From Alphaproteobacteria bacterium (GTDB lineage: Bacteria > Pseudomonadota > Alphaproteobacteria > Ferrovibrionales > Ferrovibrionaceae): a stretch of 64,000 nucleotides of DNA. The stretch spans positions 124,001 through 188,000 of the forward strand of contig JAFKFH010000017.1 of assembly GCA_017307375.1 (NCBI GenBank), given 5' to 3'. The notes under the pieces were generated by a model. It ran no database searches. It had not been told where the DNA came from and saw only the letters and a program-made list of their open reading frames with translations. Both the position numbers and the translations under genes were made by a program. Positions 17,519-26,181 of this stretch are shown one piece after another; within the stretch, counting starts at the first letter, position 1; every line of letters begins with the position of its first letter.

Positions 17519-18437
17519 TGTCGCCCCCCTTTGTCTGCAGGATTTCGCGCGCCTCGGCCGGGGTGGCGATATCGAGCGACAATTCCTCGATGATGCGGCG
17601 GATCTTGGCCACCTGCTCGGCGTTCGAGGTCGCCAGCCTGCCCTTGCCGGCATAGAGGCTGTCCTCGAGGCCGACACGGACATGGCCGCCCAGAATCGCG
17701 CTCAGGCTCACGAACGGCATCTGGTGGCGGCCGGCGGCCAGCACCGACAGGTAGTAGTCGTTGCCGAACAACCGGTCGGCCGTCGCGCGCATGTGCAGCA
17801 GGTTTTCCGGATCGGCGCCGATGCCGCCCAGGATGCCGAACACGCATTGCAGGAAGAACGGTGGCTTGGCGAGGCCCCGATCGACGAAATGGGCAAGATT
17901 GTAGAGATGGCCGACGTCGTAGCATTCGAACTCGAATCGCGTGCCCTGGTCGCCCAGTTCCTTCAGGCCGCGTTCGATCTGGGCGAAGGTGTTCGACAGG
18001 ATCAGGTCGCGCGTACCTTCGAGATATGGCTGTTCCCAATCGTGCCGGAAGCTTTGCACGCGGGCGCCAGCACCTGAGATGTTGAAGTTCAGCGACCCCA
18101 TGTTCATCGAAGCGATTTCGGGCGCTGCCCACTTCGCCGGCGCCAGGCGCTGGTCGAGGGTCATGCCCAGGCCGCCGCCGGTGGTGATGTTGATGATCGC
18201 GTCGGTCTGCTGCTTGATGCGCGGCAGGAACTGGGCGAACAGCGCGGGATCCTGGCTCGGCCGGCCGTCGGCCGGATCGCGGGCATGCAGATGCAGCATC
18301 GCGGCGCCCGCCTCGGCCGCGGCGACCGCGTCGCAGGCGATCTCATCCGGCGTGATCGGCAGGTGCGGCGACATGCTGGGCGTGTGGATCGAGCCCGTCA
18401 CCGCACAGGTGATGATGACCTTCTTGGCGCGCTTCAT
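17505..18437 (-). CDS. Beta-keto acid cleavage enzyme (BKACE family)
   Basis: Zn2+-dependent TIM-barrel protein of 310 residues. The ATG at 18437 follows GGAGGAGAAGCGC. The family is marked by VIITCAVTGSIHTPSMSPHL, the HxH zinc ligands in MLHLHARDP, and GGHVRVGLEDSLY near residue 250. BKACE proteins react a beta-keto acid with acetyl-CoA to give acetoacetate and a new acyl-CoA. The next gene upstream encodes a CoA-transferase of the acetyl-CoA hydrolase family, which could recycle the products. The exact keto acid is unknown. Confidence 0.9.
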   Translation of the reverse strand: MKRAKKVIITCAVTGSIHTPSMSPHLPITPDEIACDAVAAAEAGAAMLHLHARDPADGRPSQDPALFAQFLPRIKQQTDAIINITTGGGLGMTLDQRLAPAKWAAPEIASMNMGSLNFNISGAGARVQSFRHDWEQPYLEGTRDLILSNTFAQIERGLKELGDQGTRFEFECYDVGHLYNLAHFVDRGLAKPPFFLQCVFGILGGIGADPENLLHMRATADRLFGNDYYLSVLAAGRHQMPFVSLSAILGGHVRVGLEDSLYAGKGRLATSNAEQVAKIRRIIEELSLDIATPAEAREILQTKGGDNVNF

Positions 18438-18472
18438 GCGCTTCTCCTCCCCAATAGGCTTGTCGCCGGCGT

Positions 18473-19729
18473 CTACAGGATGTGGGCCATCTCCCGCCAC
18501 GCCGCCGTCAGCGCGCTGCGATGCATCGGTGCCGCCACCTGCACGATCGCCTCGGCCCGTTCATGGACCGAGCGGCCGCGCAGATCGGCAATGCCATATT
18601 CGGTGACGATCAGATCGACGTCGTAGCGCGGAATCGAACAGACTGCAGCCGCCCCCAGCCGCGGCACGATGCGCGATAGCTGGTCGCGCCCGGCCACCGC
18701 CGACAGCGCGACGATGCTGCGCCCGCCCTGACCCAGGCGGGCCGCCCTGGCGAAATCCGGCGCGCCGCCCGCCCCCGATATCGCGCGACCGCCGACGAAT
18801 TCGGCATTGGCCTGGCCGAGCAGATCGACCTCGACCGCCGAATTGACGGCGGTGAAGCCAGGTATCGCCAGCAGCTGCGCCATGTCGTGGGTCACTTCGC
18901 AGCCGCGCACCGCGACGCGGTCGTAGCCGTCGAGGCGATAATAGAAGGCAGGGCTGCCGACCAGGGCGCAGGCGGTGTGCGCAAAATTGGGATCGAGGCT
19001 GCCGGCGGCATCGAGATCGAGGAGTTCGTCGCCGAGCATACCGGAAAACAGCCTGAGGCGGCGCCGGTCTTTGAGTGCCGCCAGCAAGGCCCCGGGTACC
19101 TTGCCCAGCCCGACCTGCAGTGCCGCGCCATCTGCGATCAACCCCGCGACATGGCCGGCGATGGCGATCGCGGCGGCATCGGGCGTGCCGAGGTCGTAGG
19201 CCGCTGGCGCCTCGTCGAACTCGACCACGGCATCGAGATCGCCATAAGCCACGGTCGGCGCATCGGCCGGCCGCGGCAGCGACGGGTTGATCACCCCCAG
19301 CACCGTACTGGCATGGGCCATCGCGGTGACGGCGAATTCCGCGCAGGGGCCAAGCGAGCAGCGGCCTGCGGCGTCGGGCGGCGTCAGCATCACGACGGTG
19401 CCGGCGAGGCCCGCGCGTTCGCGCAGATGGCGCAGGAACCCGCCATGGCTGGTCGATAGCATGCGGAACCGGCCTTCGGCTTGCGCCGCACGGAACGCCG
19501 GTTGGGCAAACAGGCCGGTCACCCGGGCCGTAGGGTGCAGCCGGTCGATGTCGAGCCGATTGATGCCCGGCACCAGGCTGGTCAGCAAGTCCAGGCCGGC
19601 ACTGCGCGCCGGATCGCCGGCGAGATGGTCCAGCAGCCCGGCCGGCGTGCCGCTGGCGCCGGCGACGAACACCGGGCCGTGGCGGCGCAACCAGTCGCAG
19701 GCCCCGTCGCGGGTCAGCCGCTCGGGCAT
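18473..19729 (-). CDS. Acetyl-CoA hydrolase/4-hydroxybutyrate-CoA-transferase-type CoA-transferase
   Basis: Protein of 418 residues starting at ATG 19729, which shares ATGA with the stop of the SDR gene. The C-terminal half has the diagnostic IVTEYGIADLRGRSVHERAE, in which the Glu of TEYG is the expected CoA-thioester nucleophile, and FTAVNSAVEVDLLGQANAEF. It would move CoA between acyl groups. The N-terminal domain looks complete but somewhat short. Its place between the SDR and BKACE genes suggests it handles the keto acid or acetoacetate of this pathway. Confidence 0.88.
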   Translation of the reverse strand: MPERLTRDGACDWLRRHGPVFVAGASGTPAGLLDHLAGDPARSAGLDLLTSLVPGINRLDIDRLHPTARVTGLFAQPAFRAAQAEGRFRMLSTSHGGFLRHLRERAGLAGTVVMLTPPDAAGRCSLGPCAEFAVTAMAHASTVLGVINPSLPRPADAPTVAYGDLDAVVEFDEAPAAYDLGTPDAAAIAIAGHVAGLIADGAALQVGLGKVPGALLAALKDRRRLRLFSGMLGDELLDLDAAGSLDPNFAHTACALVGSPAFYYRLDGYDRVAVRGCEVTHDMAQLLAIPGFTAVNSAVEVDLLGQANAEFVGGRAISGAGGAPDFARAARLGQGGRSIVALSAVAGRDQLSRIVPRLGAAAVCSIPRYDVDLIVTEYGIADLRGRSVHERAEAIVQVAAPMHRSALTAAWREMAHIL

Positions 19730-20505
19730 CAGAGCTGCATGCCGCCGTCGACGGCCAGCGACTGGCCGGTGATGAACCGCGCCCGCGACGACAGCAGGAA
19801 GGCCACTGCCTCGGCCACGTCGCGCGCCGCACCGAACCGGCGCAGTGGAATGGCCTTGCGGATTCGTTCGATCTGCTCGGGCGTCAGTTCCTCGGCCATC
19901 ACCTGGGCGCCGAGCCCGGCATCGATCCAGCCCGGGCCGACGCAATTGGCGCGCACGCCGTTGCGCCCCTCTTCCTTGGCGACGCCGCGCACCAGCATCT
20001 CGATCGCGCATTTCGGCGCGGCCGACATGATGTCGCGCGCAGGTACCCGCTCGACCGCCGCGGTGATCACCGCCGCGAGCGCGCCCTTGGAGGCCCGCAG
20101 ATGCGGCAGGGCGGCCCAGGTCAGGTTGAAGAACCCCTTGACGTCGGCATCGATCACCGCTGACCAGCGATCGGGGGTAAGCTCGCCGATCGGGATCATG
20201 TGCACCGGTGGGCCGGCGGCATAGACCACCGAATGGATGCCGCCGAAACGCTCGGCCACACCGTCTACCAGGCGCTTGACCGCCTCGGGTTCCTCCAACG
20301 ACAGCGGTGCGATCTCGGCTCGGCGGCCGGCGGCTTCGACCGCCGTCGCCGCTACCTCGGCCGCCTCGCGGCCGCGGCGATAGGTCAGGGCGACATGGGA
20401 ACCGCCTTCGGCCAGAACCCGGCAGACTGCCTGGCCAATGCCGCCGCTGCCACCGATGACAAGGGCCACACCCGTAGCCCAGGCCGAATCGGTCAACTCG
20501 CCCAT
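19729..20505 (-). CDS. SDR-family oxidoreductase lacking the usual catalytic Tyr
   Basis: Short-chain dehydrogenase/reductase of 258 residues; ATG 20505 follows AGGGGAGGGGTTGAG. The dinucleotide-binding motif is VIGGSGGIGQAV, with VYAAGPP in place of NNAG. The active-site segment is SAAPKCAIEM: Lys is kept, but the residue four positions before it is Ser rather than Tyr. The same pattern occurs in 2,4-dienoyl-CoA reductases, so reduction of an enoyl- or dienoyl-CoA is possible. The C-terminal FITGQSLAVDGGMQL is typical. It is translationally coupled to the CoA-transferase gene. Confidence 0.88.
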   Translation of the reverse strand: MGELTDSAWATGVALVIGGSGGIGQAVCRVLAEGGSHVALTYRRGREAAEVAATAVEAAGRRAEIAPLSLEEPEAVKRLVDGVAERFGGIHSVVYAAGPPVHMIPIGELTPDRWSAVIDADVKGFFNLTWAALPHLRASKGALAAVITAAVERVPARDIMSAAPKCAIEMLVRGVAKEEGRNGVRANCVGPGWIDAGLGAQVMAEELTPEQIERIRKAIPLRRFGAARDVAEAVAFLLSSRARFITGQSLAVDGGMQL

Positions 20506-20539
20506 CTCAACCCCTCCCCTTTCCTCGTTCGGTTTTGTC

Positions 20540-21463
20540 TCAAACCGGGTCCCAGGTGAAGACATGCGGCGATCGATCCAGCTTGTACATCGAGCCGCGC
20601 AGGGCCGGCAGGGCCCGCTCGATGCAGGTTTCCGGCGTCCAGCCCTCGTCACCGGCATGCACGGTGCGGATGGGCCGCGGCTGGCTGAAAAGAATGATCT
20701 CGTTCATGCGCACGCCGAAGATCTGGCCCGAAACGTCTTTGGCGGCATCCGACATCAGCCCGACGGCGAAGGGCGCGATCTTGTCCGGCGTCATCCGCTT
20801 GACCACGTCGAGGCGCTTGCGGTTGTACTCGGTATCCGCCGGAATGGTGCCCACCATGCGGGTGAAGGCGAACGGCGCGATGCAGTTCGACCGCACGTTG
20901 AACTTCTCCATGTCGATCGCGATGCATTTCGACAGCCCCGCCACGCCGAGCTTGGCCGCACCGTAATTGACCTGGCCGAGATTGCCGATCAGGCCGCTGG
21001 TCGAGGTCATATGGACGAAGCAGCCGCTTTCCTGCTGCTTGAAATGCGGGGCCGCGGCGCGCGCGACATAAAAGCTGCCCGACAGGTTGACGGCCTCGAC
21101 CACTTCCCAATCCTCGGCCGACATCTTGTGGAACATGGTATCGCGCAGTACCCCGGCGTTGTTGACCACCACGTCGATGCGGCCGAAGGCATCGATGGCA
21201 TCCTGGACGATGGCCTGCGCCCCGTCCCAACTGGCGACGCTGTGGAAGCTCGGCACCGCCTCGCCGCCGGCCGTGCGGATTTCGTGGACGACGGTCTGGG
21301 CCGGGCGCTGGTCGGCACCATCGCCATGCGGGCTGCCGCCCAGGTCGTTGACGACCACCTGCGCGCCGCGCGACGCGGCAAGCCGCGCGATATGCGCCCC
21401 GATGCCGCCGCCGGCTCCGGTGACCAGCACGACCTTGCCCTTCAACAATGTATCGACACTCAT
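20540..21463 (-). CDS. SDR-family (3R)-hydroxyacyl-CoA dehydrogenase, MFE-2-like
   Basis: Protein of 307 residues starting at ATG 21463. It resembles the dehydrogenase domain of peroxisomal multifunctional enzyme 2 (17-beta-HSD4): VVLVTGAGGGIGAHIARLAA, the characteristic QVVVNDLGGS, NNAGVLRD, and the catalytic NYGAAKLGVAGL with Tyr and Lys. The adjacent gene encodes the matching two-domain hydratase, so the pair forms a split MFE-2 for beta-oxidation through (3R)-hydroxyacyl-CoA. This class usually handles branched or steroid side-chain substrates. There are 26 bases between the two genes. Confidence 0.91.
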   Translation of the reverse strand: MSVDTLLKGKVVLVTGAGGGIGAHIARLAASRGAQVVVNDLGGSPHGDGADQRPAQTVVHEIRTAGGEAVPSFHSVASWDGAQAIVQDAIDAFGRIDVVVNNAGVLRDTMFHKMSAEDWEVVEAVNLSGSFYVARAAAPHFKQQESGCFVHMTSTSGLIGNLGQVNYGAAKLGVAGLSKCIAIDMEKFNVRSNCIAPFAFTRMVGTIPADTEYNRKRLDVVKRMTPDKIAPFAVGLMSDAAKDVSGQIFGVRMNEIILFSQPRPIRTVHAGDEGWTPETCIERALPALRGSMYKLDRSPHVFTWDPV

Positions 21464-21489
21464 GACTTCGTTCCTTGTTTTGCTTGATG

Positions 21490-22344
21490 TCAGTCGGCCA
21501 GCTCGGCGCTGGCACGATCGAGCACGATGACGTCGCGTTCGAGCGCGCGGGCGCGGAAACGGACCTGCGAGCCTTGGCGGAAGAATTCGGTGCGGATGGT
21601 CTCGCCGGGAAACACCGGCTTGGAGAACCGCACGAACATCGAACGCAACCGTTCCGGCCGGTTGTCGCAGACGGCCTGCAGCACGGCGCGGCAGGCGAGG
21701 CCCATGGTGCACAGGCCGTGCAGGATCGGCCGATCGAAGCCGGCCTTGCGGGCGATGGCCGGGTCGGCATGGATCGGGTTGTAGTCGCCGCTGAGGCGGT
21801 AGATCAGCGCCTGCTGGGGCAGGGTCGGAATATCAAGCGTGATGTCGGCCGGACCCTCAGGCAAGGCCGTCGGCGCGGCCGGCGCCTCGCCGAACGCGCC
21901 CTGCCCGCCGTCGGCGCGCAGGAACAGCGTCGTGCGCACGGTGGCGATCAGGCTGGTATCGTCGGCATTCTCCAGCCGTTTTTCGACATGGAGAACTGCT
22001 CCCTTGTCGGCGCCCTTGTCTTCCAGCGCAACGATACGATGGGTCGACCGCACCCGGCCCTGCGGCGGCAATGGCCGATGAATCTCGAAGCCCTGCTCGC
22101 CATGCAGCAGCTTGACCCAGTCGATGCCAAGCGCGGGATCGCGCAGCCAGAAACCCGGATGGCCAAGCACGACGCACAGCGAGGGCACCGCGCGCTGGTC
22201 ACCCTCGTACACGAAACTCAATTCCGATTCGTCGAGCGGATTGGCGCCGTATCCCAGGCCCAGCGCGTACAGCGCGGAAGCCTTCCAGTCGTAAGCCTGC
22301 TCGACAGGCGCGATCCGATAGTCGCGCAGCGTCTGCACCTGCAT
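21490..22344 (-). CDS. MaoC-like double hot-dog enoyl-CoA hydratase 2
   Basis: Protein of 284 residues with two hot-dog domains, the size of hydratase-2 enzymes. The catalytic motif is YRLSGDYNPIHADPAIA near residue 185-200 in the C-terminal domain, followed by FDRPILHGLCTMG, both hallmarks of (R)-specific enoyl-CoA hydratase 2. The N-terminal half has lost this motif, as usual for the lid domain. It is the first gene of a leftward operon: hydratase, MFE-2-like SDR, SDR, CoA-transferase, BKACE, ligase. A candidate promoter lies about 70 bases upstream. Confidence 0.91.
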   Translation of the reverse strand: MQVQTLRDYRIAPVEQAYDWKASALYALGLGYGANPLDESELSFVYEGDQRAVPSLCVVLGHPGFWLRDPALGIDWVKLLHGEQGFEIHRPLPPQGRVRSTHRIVALEDKGADKGAVLHVEKRLENADDTSLIATVRTTLFLRADGGQGAFGEAPAAPTALPEGPADITLDIPTLPQQALIYRLSGDYNPIHADPAIARKAGFDRPILHGLCTMGLACRAVLQAVCDNRPERLRSMFVRFSKPVFPGETIRTEFFRQGSQVRFRARALERDVIVLDRASAELAD

Positions 22345-22411
22345 CTGAACCTTGTTCCCTCCCGGCGCGCCGGGCCATTATGGCACCCAGCTTCACGATC
22401 ACGTCTGCGCA

Positions 22412-22441
22412 CATATTGTCTGCCAACATACTACATGTCAA
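22412..22441 (-). promoter_or_regulatory. Candidate sigma70-type promoter for the hydratase-2 operon
   Basis: On the minus strand TTGACA (22,441-22,436) is followed after 18 bases by AATATG, or after 17 by CAATAT. It lies in the 149-base divergent gap, about 70 bases upstream of the start at 22344. The -10 match is weak. Confidence 0.35.
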
Positions 22442-22493
22442 GATCGCGACATGCGGATCCGCACAGGCATAATTTCTTATCAAAGGAAGAAAA

Positions 22494-23516
22494 ATGGCGG
22501 CATTAGCCAAGGTTCAGTCGCAGGTGCGGCTGCGGTCGCGGCCCACGGGCATTCCGGCAGCGGCGGATTTCCAAGTCACTCATGGCCCGGTCACCGAGCC
22601 GGCCGAGGGCGAGATCGTCGTGCGCAACCGCTTCCTGTCGGTCGAGCCGGCGATGCGCGGCTGGGTCGCCGATCTCGACAACTACGCCCCGCCGGTGGCG
22701 ATCGGCGCGGTCATGCGCGCTTTTGCCGCGGGCGAGGTCGTCGCCTCGCGCCATCAGGGCTACGCCGAGGGTGACCGGGTGATGGGCATGTTCGGCTGGC
22801 AGGAATACGCGACCGTGCCGGCCGGCGCGGTTACCCGCAAGGTTGTCGAGACCGACCTACCGCTGTCGCTGTCGCTGGGCGTGCTCGGCATCAACGGCGT
22901 CAGCGCCTATTTCGGGCTGACCGATATCGGCCGGCCGGTCCGGGGCGAGACCGTGCTGGTCTCGACCGCGGCCGGCGCGGTCGGGTCGGCGGTCGGGCAG
23001 ATCGCCAAGGTGATCGGCTGCCGCACCGTCGGGCTGGCAGGCGGGCCGGACAAGACCCGGATGTGCACCGACGTCTTCGGCTTCGACGCCGCCCTCGACT
23101 ACAAGGCATTGGATGACGGCCTGGGCGCGGCCGTCGCCGCGACCTGCCCCGACGGCATCGACGTCTATTTCGACAATGTCGCCGGCGCGATCAGCGATGC
23201 CGTCGTCCCACATCTGGCACTGCGCGGCCGCGTCGTGGTCTGCGGCACCGCCTCGATCGCGCAGTGGAACCCGCGGCCGTCCGGCCCGCGGCGCGAACGC
23301 ATCCTGCTGACCCGGCGGGCGCGCATGGAAGGTTTCGTCGTATTCGACTACCAGGACCGCTATGAGGAAGCAGTCGGTCACTTGGCTGGCTGGGTCCGCG
23401 ACGGGCGGCTGCGCTATGCCGAGGATTTTCTGGACGGCATCGACGCCTGCCCCGACGCCATCGCCGGCCTCTATCGCGGCAGCAACCTCGGCAAGCGCAT
23501 CATTCGTCTGGATTGA
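22494..23516 (+). CDS. MDR-family NADP-dependent oxidoreductase (CurA/leukotriene B4 dehydrogenase-like)
   Basis: Protein of 340 residues, zinc-free medium-chain reductase type. AAAGGAAGAAAA precedes the ATG. The N-terminus has FLSVEPAMRGWVAD, typical for the CurA/15-oxoprostaglandin reductase group (RxWMxD-like), and the nucleotide-binding loop is VSTAAGAVGSAVGQIAK near residue 158. Members reduce the double bond of enones or enoyl-CoA esters with NADPH. It is divergent from the hydratase-2 operon and followed after 10 bases by a crotonase gene, so a role in saturating an unsaturated intermediate is likely. Confidence 0.9.
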   Translation: MAALAKVQSQVRLRSRPTGIPAAADFQVTHGPVTEPAEGEIVVRNRFLSVEPAMRGWVADLDNYAPPVAIGAVMRAFAAGEVVASRHQGYAEGDRVMGMFGWQEYATVPAGAVTRKVVETDLPLSLSLGVLGINGVSAYFGLTDIGRPVRGETVLVSTAAGAVGSAVGQIAKVIGCRTVGLAGGPDKTRMCTDVFGFDAALDYKALDDGLGAAVAATCPDGIDVYFDNVAGAISDAVVPHLALRGRVVVCGTASIAQWNPRPSGPRRERILLTRRARMEGFVVFDYQDRYEEAVGHLAGWVRDGRLRYAEDFLDGIDACPDAIAGLYRGSNLGKRIIRLD

Positions 23517-23526
23517 GGGGGGCATC

Positions 23527-24327
23527 ATGGAAGACCAACCGCTGATCGTCCGGGAGCAGGACGCCATCCTGGAAGTGACGCTGAACCGGCCTCAGAAGCT
23601 GAACGCGATCAATCGCGCGATGGCCGAGGCGCTGTACGCCGAAACCCTGCGGTTTGCCGATCGCGCCGACCTACGGGTCATGCTGATCCGCGCAACCGGC
23701 AAGTTCTTTTCGGCCGGGGCCGACCTGACCGATTCGACGATGCCCGATCACGACCAGCGCAGCATGTCGGCCTTCCGCCAGTGGTACCGGCGCGGCGCCG
23801 GCAGCCTGCATCCTCTGTTCGACGAATTCGAGGCGATCGAGAAGCCGATCGTCGTCGCCCACCATGCCGCGTGTTTCGGCGGCGCGCTGGAAATGTCGCT
23901 GTCCTGCGATTTCCGCCTGGCGGCGGCATCGGCCCGCTATGCCCTGCCCGAGACCGCGATCGGCGCCCTGCCCGGCTCGGGCGGCACCAGCCGGCTGACC
24001 CGGCTGACCGGGCCGCATTGGGCGCGCTGGTTCATCATGGCGAACCTGGACATGACGGCCGACCGGGCGCTGGCTATCGGCTTGGTCCACGACGTCTATC
24101 CCGATGCGGAATTCGACGAGCGGGTGATGGCCTTCTGCCGCCACCTGGCGGCCCAGCCACCCGAAACCGTCGCCGCCGCCAAGCTCGCCATCGAACTGAC
24201 CGCCGATCTCGACCGGGCTCAGGCCCGTAATGTCGAGCGCCTAGCCAATACCGCCCTGGTCTTCGGCGACGAGCATCGCGGGTTGTTCCGGGCGATGCTG
24301 GACAGGCTGCGGCGCAGCCGGCGCTAG
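23527..24327 (+). CDS. Enoyl-CoA hydratase/isomerase family protein
   Basis: Crotonase of 266 residues; the ATG 23527 is chosen since upstream residues of the frame overlap the preceding gene and look random. Features are FFSAGADLTD (oxyanion hole), GGALEMSLSCD and YALPETAIGALPGSGGTSRL, so both hydratase-type glutamates are present. It is the second gene of a rightward pair with the MDR reductase. Its TAG stop is formed by the same CTAG that gives the stop of the convergent livM-like gene. Confidence 0.91.
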   Translation: MEDQPLIVREQDAILEVTLNRPQKLNAINRAMAEALYAETLRFADRADLRVMLIRATGKFFSAGADLTDSTMPDHDQRSMSAFRQWYRRGAGSLHPLFDEFEAIEKPIVVAHHAACFGGALEMSLSCDFRLAAASARYALPETAIGALPGSGGTSRLTRLTGPHWARWFIMANLDMTADRALAIGLVHDVYPDAEFDERVMAFCRHLAAQPPETVAAAKLAIELTADLDRAQARNVERLANTALVFGDEHRGLFRAMLDRLRRSRR

Positions 24328-25292
24328 CGGGCCAGCCGGGCGCGGGCCGCCGTACGCAGGCGGTCCAGCCCGCCCCACAGCCCGTCGGGCAGGCGATACA
24401 TCAGCAGGATCAGGAACGCGCCGTAGACCGCGCCGGTCGCGGCCTTGGAAATATCGGCCGAGATATTGGGCACGATCATGATGAAGGCCGCGCCGAGGAA
24501 GGCGCCGGGGATCGAACCGATGCCCCCGACCACCAGCCCGACCAGCAGGAAGATCGACAGCATGATGGTGAAGCTGTCGGGTGCCACGAACTGGACGATG
24601 ACCGCCGACAGCGAGCCGGCGATGCCGGTATACATGGCGCTGATCCCGAAGATCAGCGACTTGTAGAGGGCCGAGTTGACCCCCATGGTCTCCGCCGCCG
24701 ACTGATGGTCGCGGATCGCCATCAAGGCCCGGCCGGTGCGGCCTCGCAGCAGGTTCCAGGCGCACAGGAACAGCACCAGGGTGATAGCAAGCGTGAAGTA
24801 GTAGAGCCACTGGTCCGCATTCAGCGGCAGGCCGAAGGGCGCCTCGGGCTTCATGATGACGATGCCCTGCACCCCGCCGGTCCAGGGTTCGAACAGCTTG
24901 TATTTCAGCAGCTGCGGCACGGCCAGCGCCAGGGCGAAGGTGGCCAGCGCCAGATAATGTCCCTCCAGCCGCAGGGCCGGCAGGCCGAACAGGAACCCGA
25001 TGGCCAGGCACAGCAGCGCCGAGACCGGGATGGTCGCCCAATAGGGCACGCCGGCATGATCGACCAGCATCGCCGTGGCATAGGCGCCCATCGCGAAGAA
25101 CGCGCCATGGCCCAGCGAGATCTGCCCGTTATAGCCGGTCAGCAGGTTGAGGCCGAGGATGGCGATGGCATAGATTAGGATCTGGGCCGCCTGGAACAGC
25201 CGGAATTCGGCGGCGACCGCCGGCAGCAGCAGCGCCACGGCCAGCACCAACCCGACCAGCAGCAAGCTGCGACGATTGGTTTGCGACGGCAT
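24324..25292 (-). CDS. livM: Branched-chain-type ABC transporter permease LivM-like
   Basis: Integral membrane protein of 322 residues with about ten hydrophobic segments. The ATG at 25292 is preferred to the one two codons earlier because of the spacing to GAGGGAG. The conserved TGYNGQISLGHGAFFAMGAYA lies near residues 52-72 and GGIGSIPGAFLGA near residue 250, both diagnostic for LivM. It forms the importer with LivH, LivG and LivF encoded immediately upstream. The operon starts with an acyl-CoA dehydrogenase gene, so the cargo is probably the acid degraded by this island rather than an amino acid. Confidence 0.92.
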   Translation of the reverse strand: MPSQTNRRSLLLVGLVLAVALLLPAVAAEFRLFQAAQILIYAIAILGLNLLTGYNGQISLGHGAFFAMGAYATAMLVDHAGVPYWATIPVSALLCLAIGFLFGLPALRLEGHYLALATFALALAVPQLLKYKLFEPWTGGVQGIVIMKPEAPFGLPLNADQWLYYFTLAITLVLFLCAWNLLRGRTGRALMAIRDHQSAAETMGVNSALYKSLIFGISAMYTGIAGSLSAVIVQFVAPDSFTIMLSIFLLVGLVVGGIGSIPGAFLGAAFIMIVPNISADISKAATGAVYGAFLILLMYRLPDGLWGGLDRLRTAARARLAR

Positions 25293-25303
25293 GGCCATCT
25301 CCC

Positions 25304-26173
25304 TCAGACCCGCTTGACCATGACTTTGCCGAACAGCCCGCTCGGCTTGAAGATCAGTACGCAGATGACAATCGCCAACGCGAAGGTCAGCTTCAGTTCG
25401 TTGCCGATGACGAAGGTGCCGACCAGGTTCTCCATCACGCCGACGATCAGCCCGCCGGCCACCGCGCCGCCGGGGCTGGTGATGCCGCCCAGCAATGCGG
25501 CGGCGAAGGCGTAGAGCAGGATGCCCGCCATCATGTTGGGATCGAGGAACACGATCGGCGCCACCAGCATGCCGGCGACCGCGCCGATCGCGGCGGCCAT
25601 GCCCCAGCCCAGCGCCAGCATCCAGCCGACCCGCACGCCAACGAGCCTCGCCGATGCCGGGTTTTGCGCCGCCGCCCGCATGGCCAGGCCGAGCGAGGTG
25701 TGGCGGAAGAACAGGAACAGCAGCACCAGCTCGGCCAGGGTGACGATCAGGATGAACAGGTCGTGGCCGCCGAACAGCGGCGTCCCGGTGGCGACCGCGC
25801 GCGCCGGGCTCGGGAATTCCTTCAGCAGGAAGCCCCAGATCCAGCCGGCCAGCGCGTTGAAGGCCAGCAACATGCCGATGAATACCACGATGATCGCCAT
25901 GACCGGTGCATTGTGCAGCGGTCGGAGCACCACCCGTTCGATCAGCACGCCGCCGGCGAACGAGACAGCCACGGTCAGCACGAAGGCCAGCCAGTACGGC
26001 AGGCCGGCCGTGACCAGCGCCCAGGCGATGTAGGTCGAGAACATCGCCATCTCGCCCTGGGCGAAATTGATGTGTCCGGTCGTGTTGTAGATCATCACCA
26101 GGGCAAGCGCGACGCTGGCATAGATCGCGCCGCTGGCCAGCCCCGAGATGATCTGCTGCAGCAGGATGTCCAT
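25304..26173 (-). CDS. livH: Branched-chain-type ABC transporter permease LivH-like
   Basis: Integral membrane protein of 289 residues; the ATG at 26173 has GAGGGGCATC before it. It opens MDILLQQIISGLASGAIYAS and has IYNTTGHINFAQGEMAMFS near residues 28-46, both typical of LivH, and a late GGITSPGGAVAGGLIVGVME. It is eight bases downstream of the livF-like gene and eleven bases upstream of livM. It is the partner permease of the inner-membrane importer. Confidence 0.93.
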   Translation of the reverse strand: MDILLQQIISGLASGAIYASVALALVMIYNTTGHINFAQGEMAMFSTYIAWALVTAGLPYWLAFVLTVAVSFAGGVLIERVVLRPLHNAPVMAIIVVFIGMLLAFNALAGWIWGFLLKEFPSPARAVATGTPLFGGHDLFILIVTLAELVLLFLFFRHTSLGLAMRAAAQNPASARLVGVRVGWMLALGWGMAAAIGAVAGMLVAPIVFLDPNMMAGILLYAFAAALLGGITSPGGAVAGGLIVGVMENLVGTFVIGNELKLTFALAIVICVLIFKPSGLFGKVMVKRV

Positions 26174-26181
26174 GATGCCCC

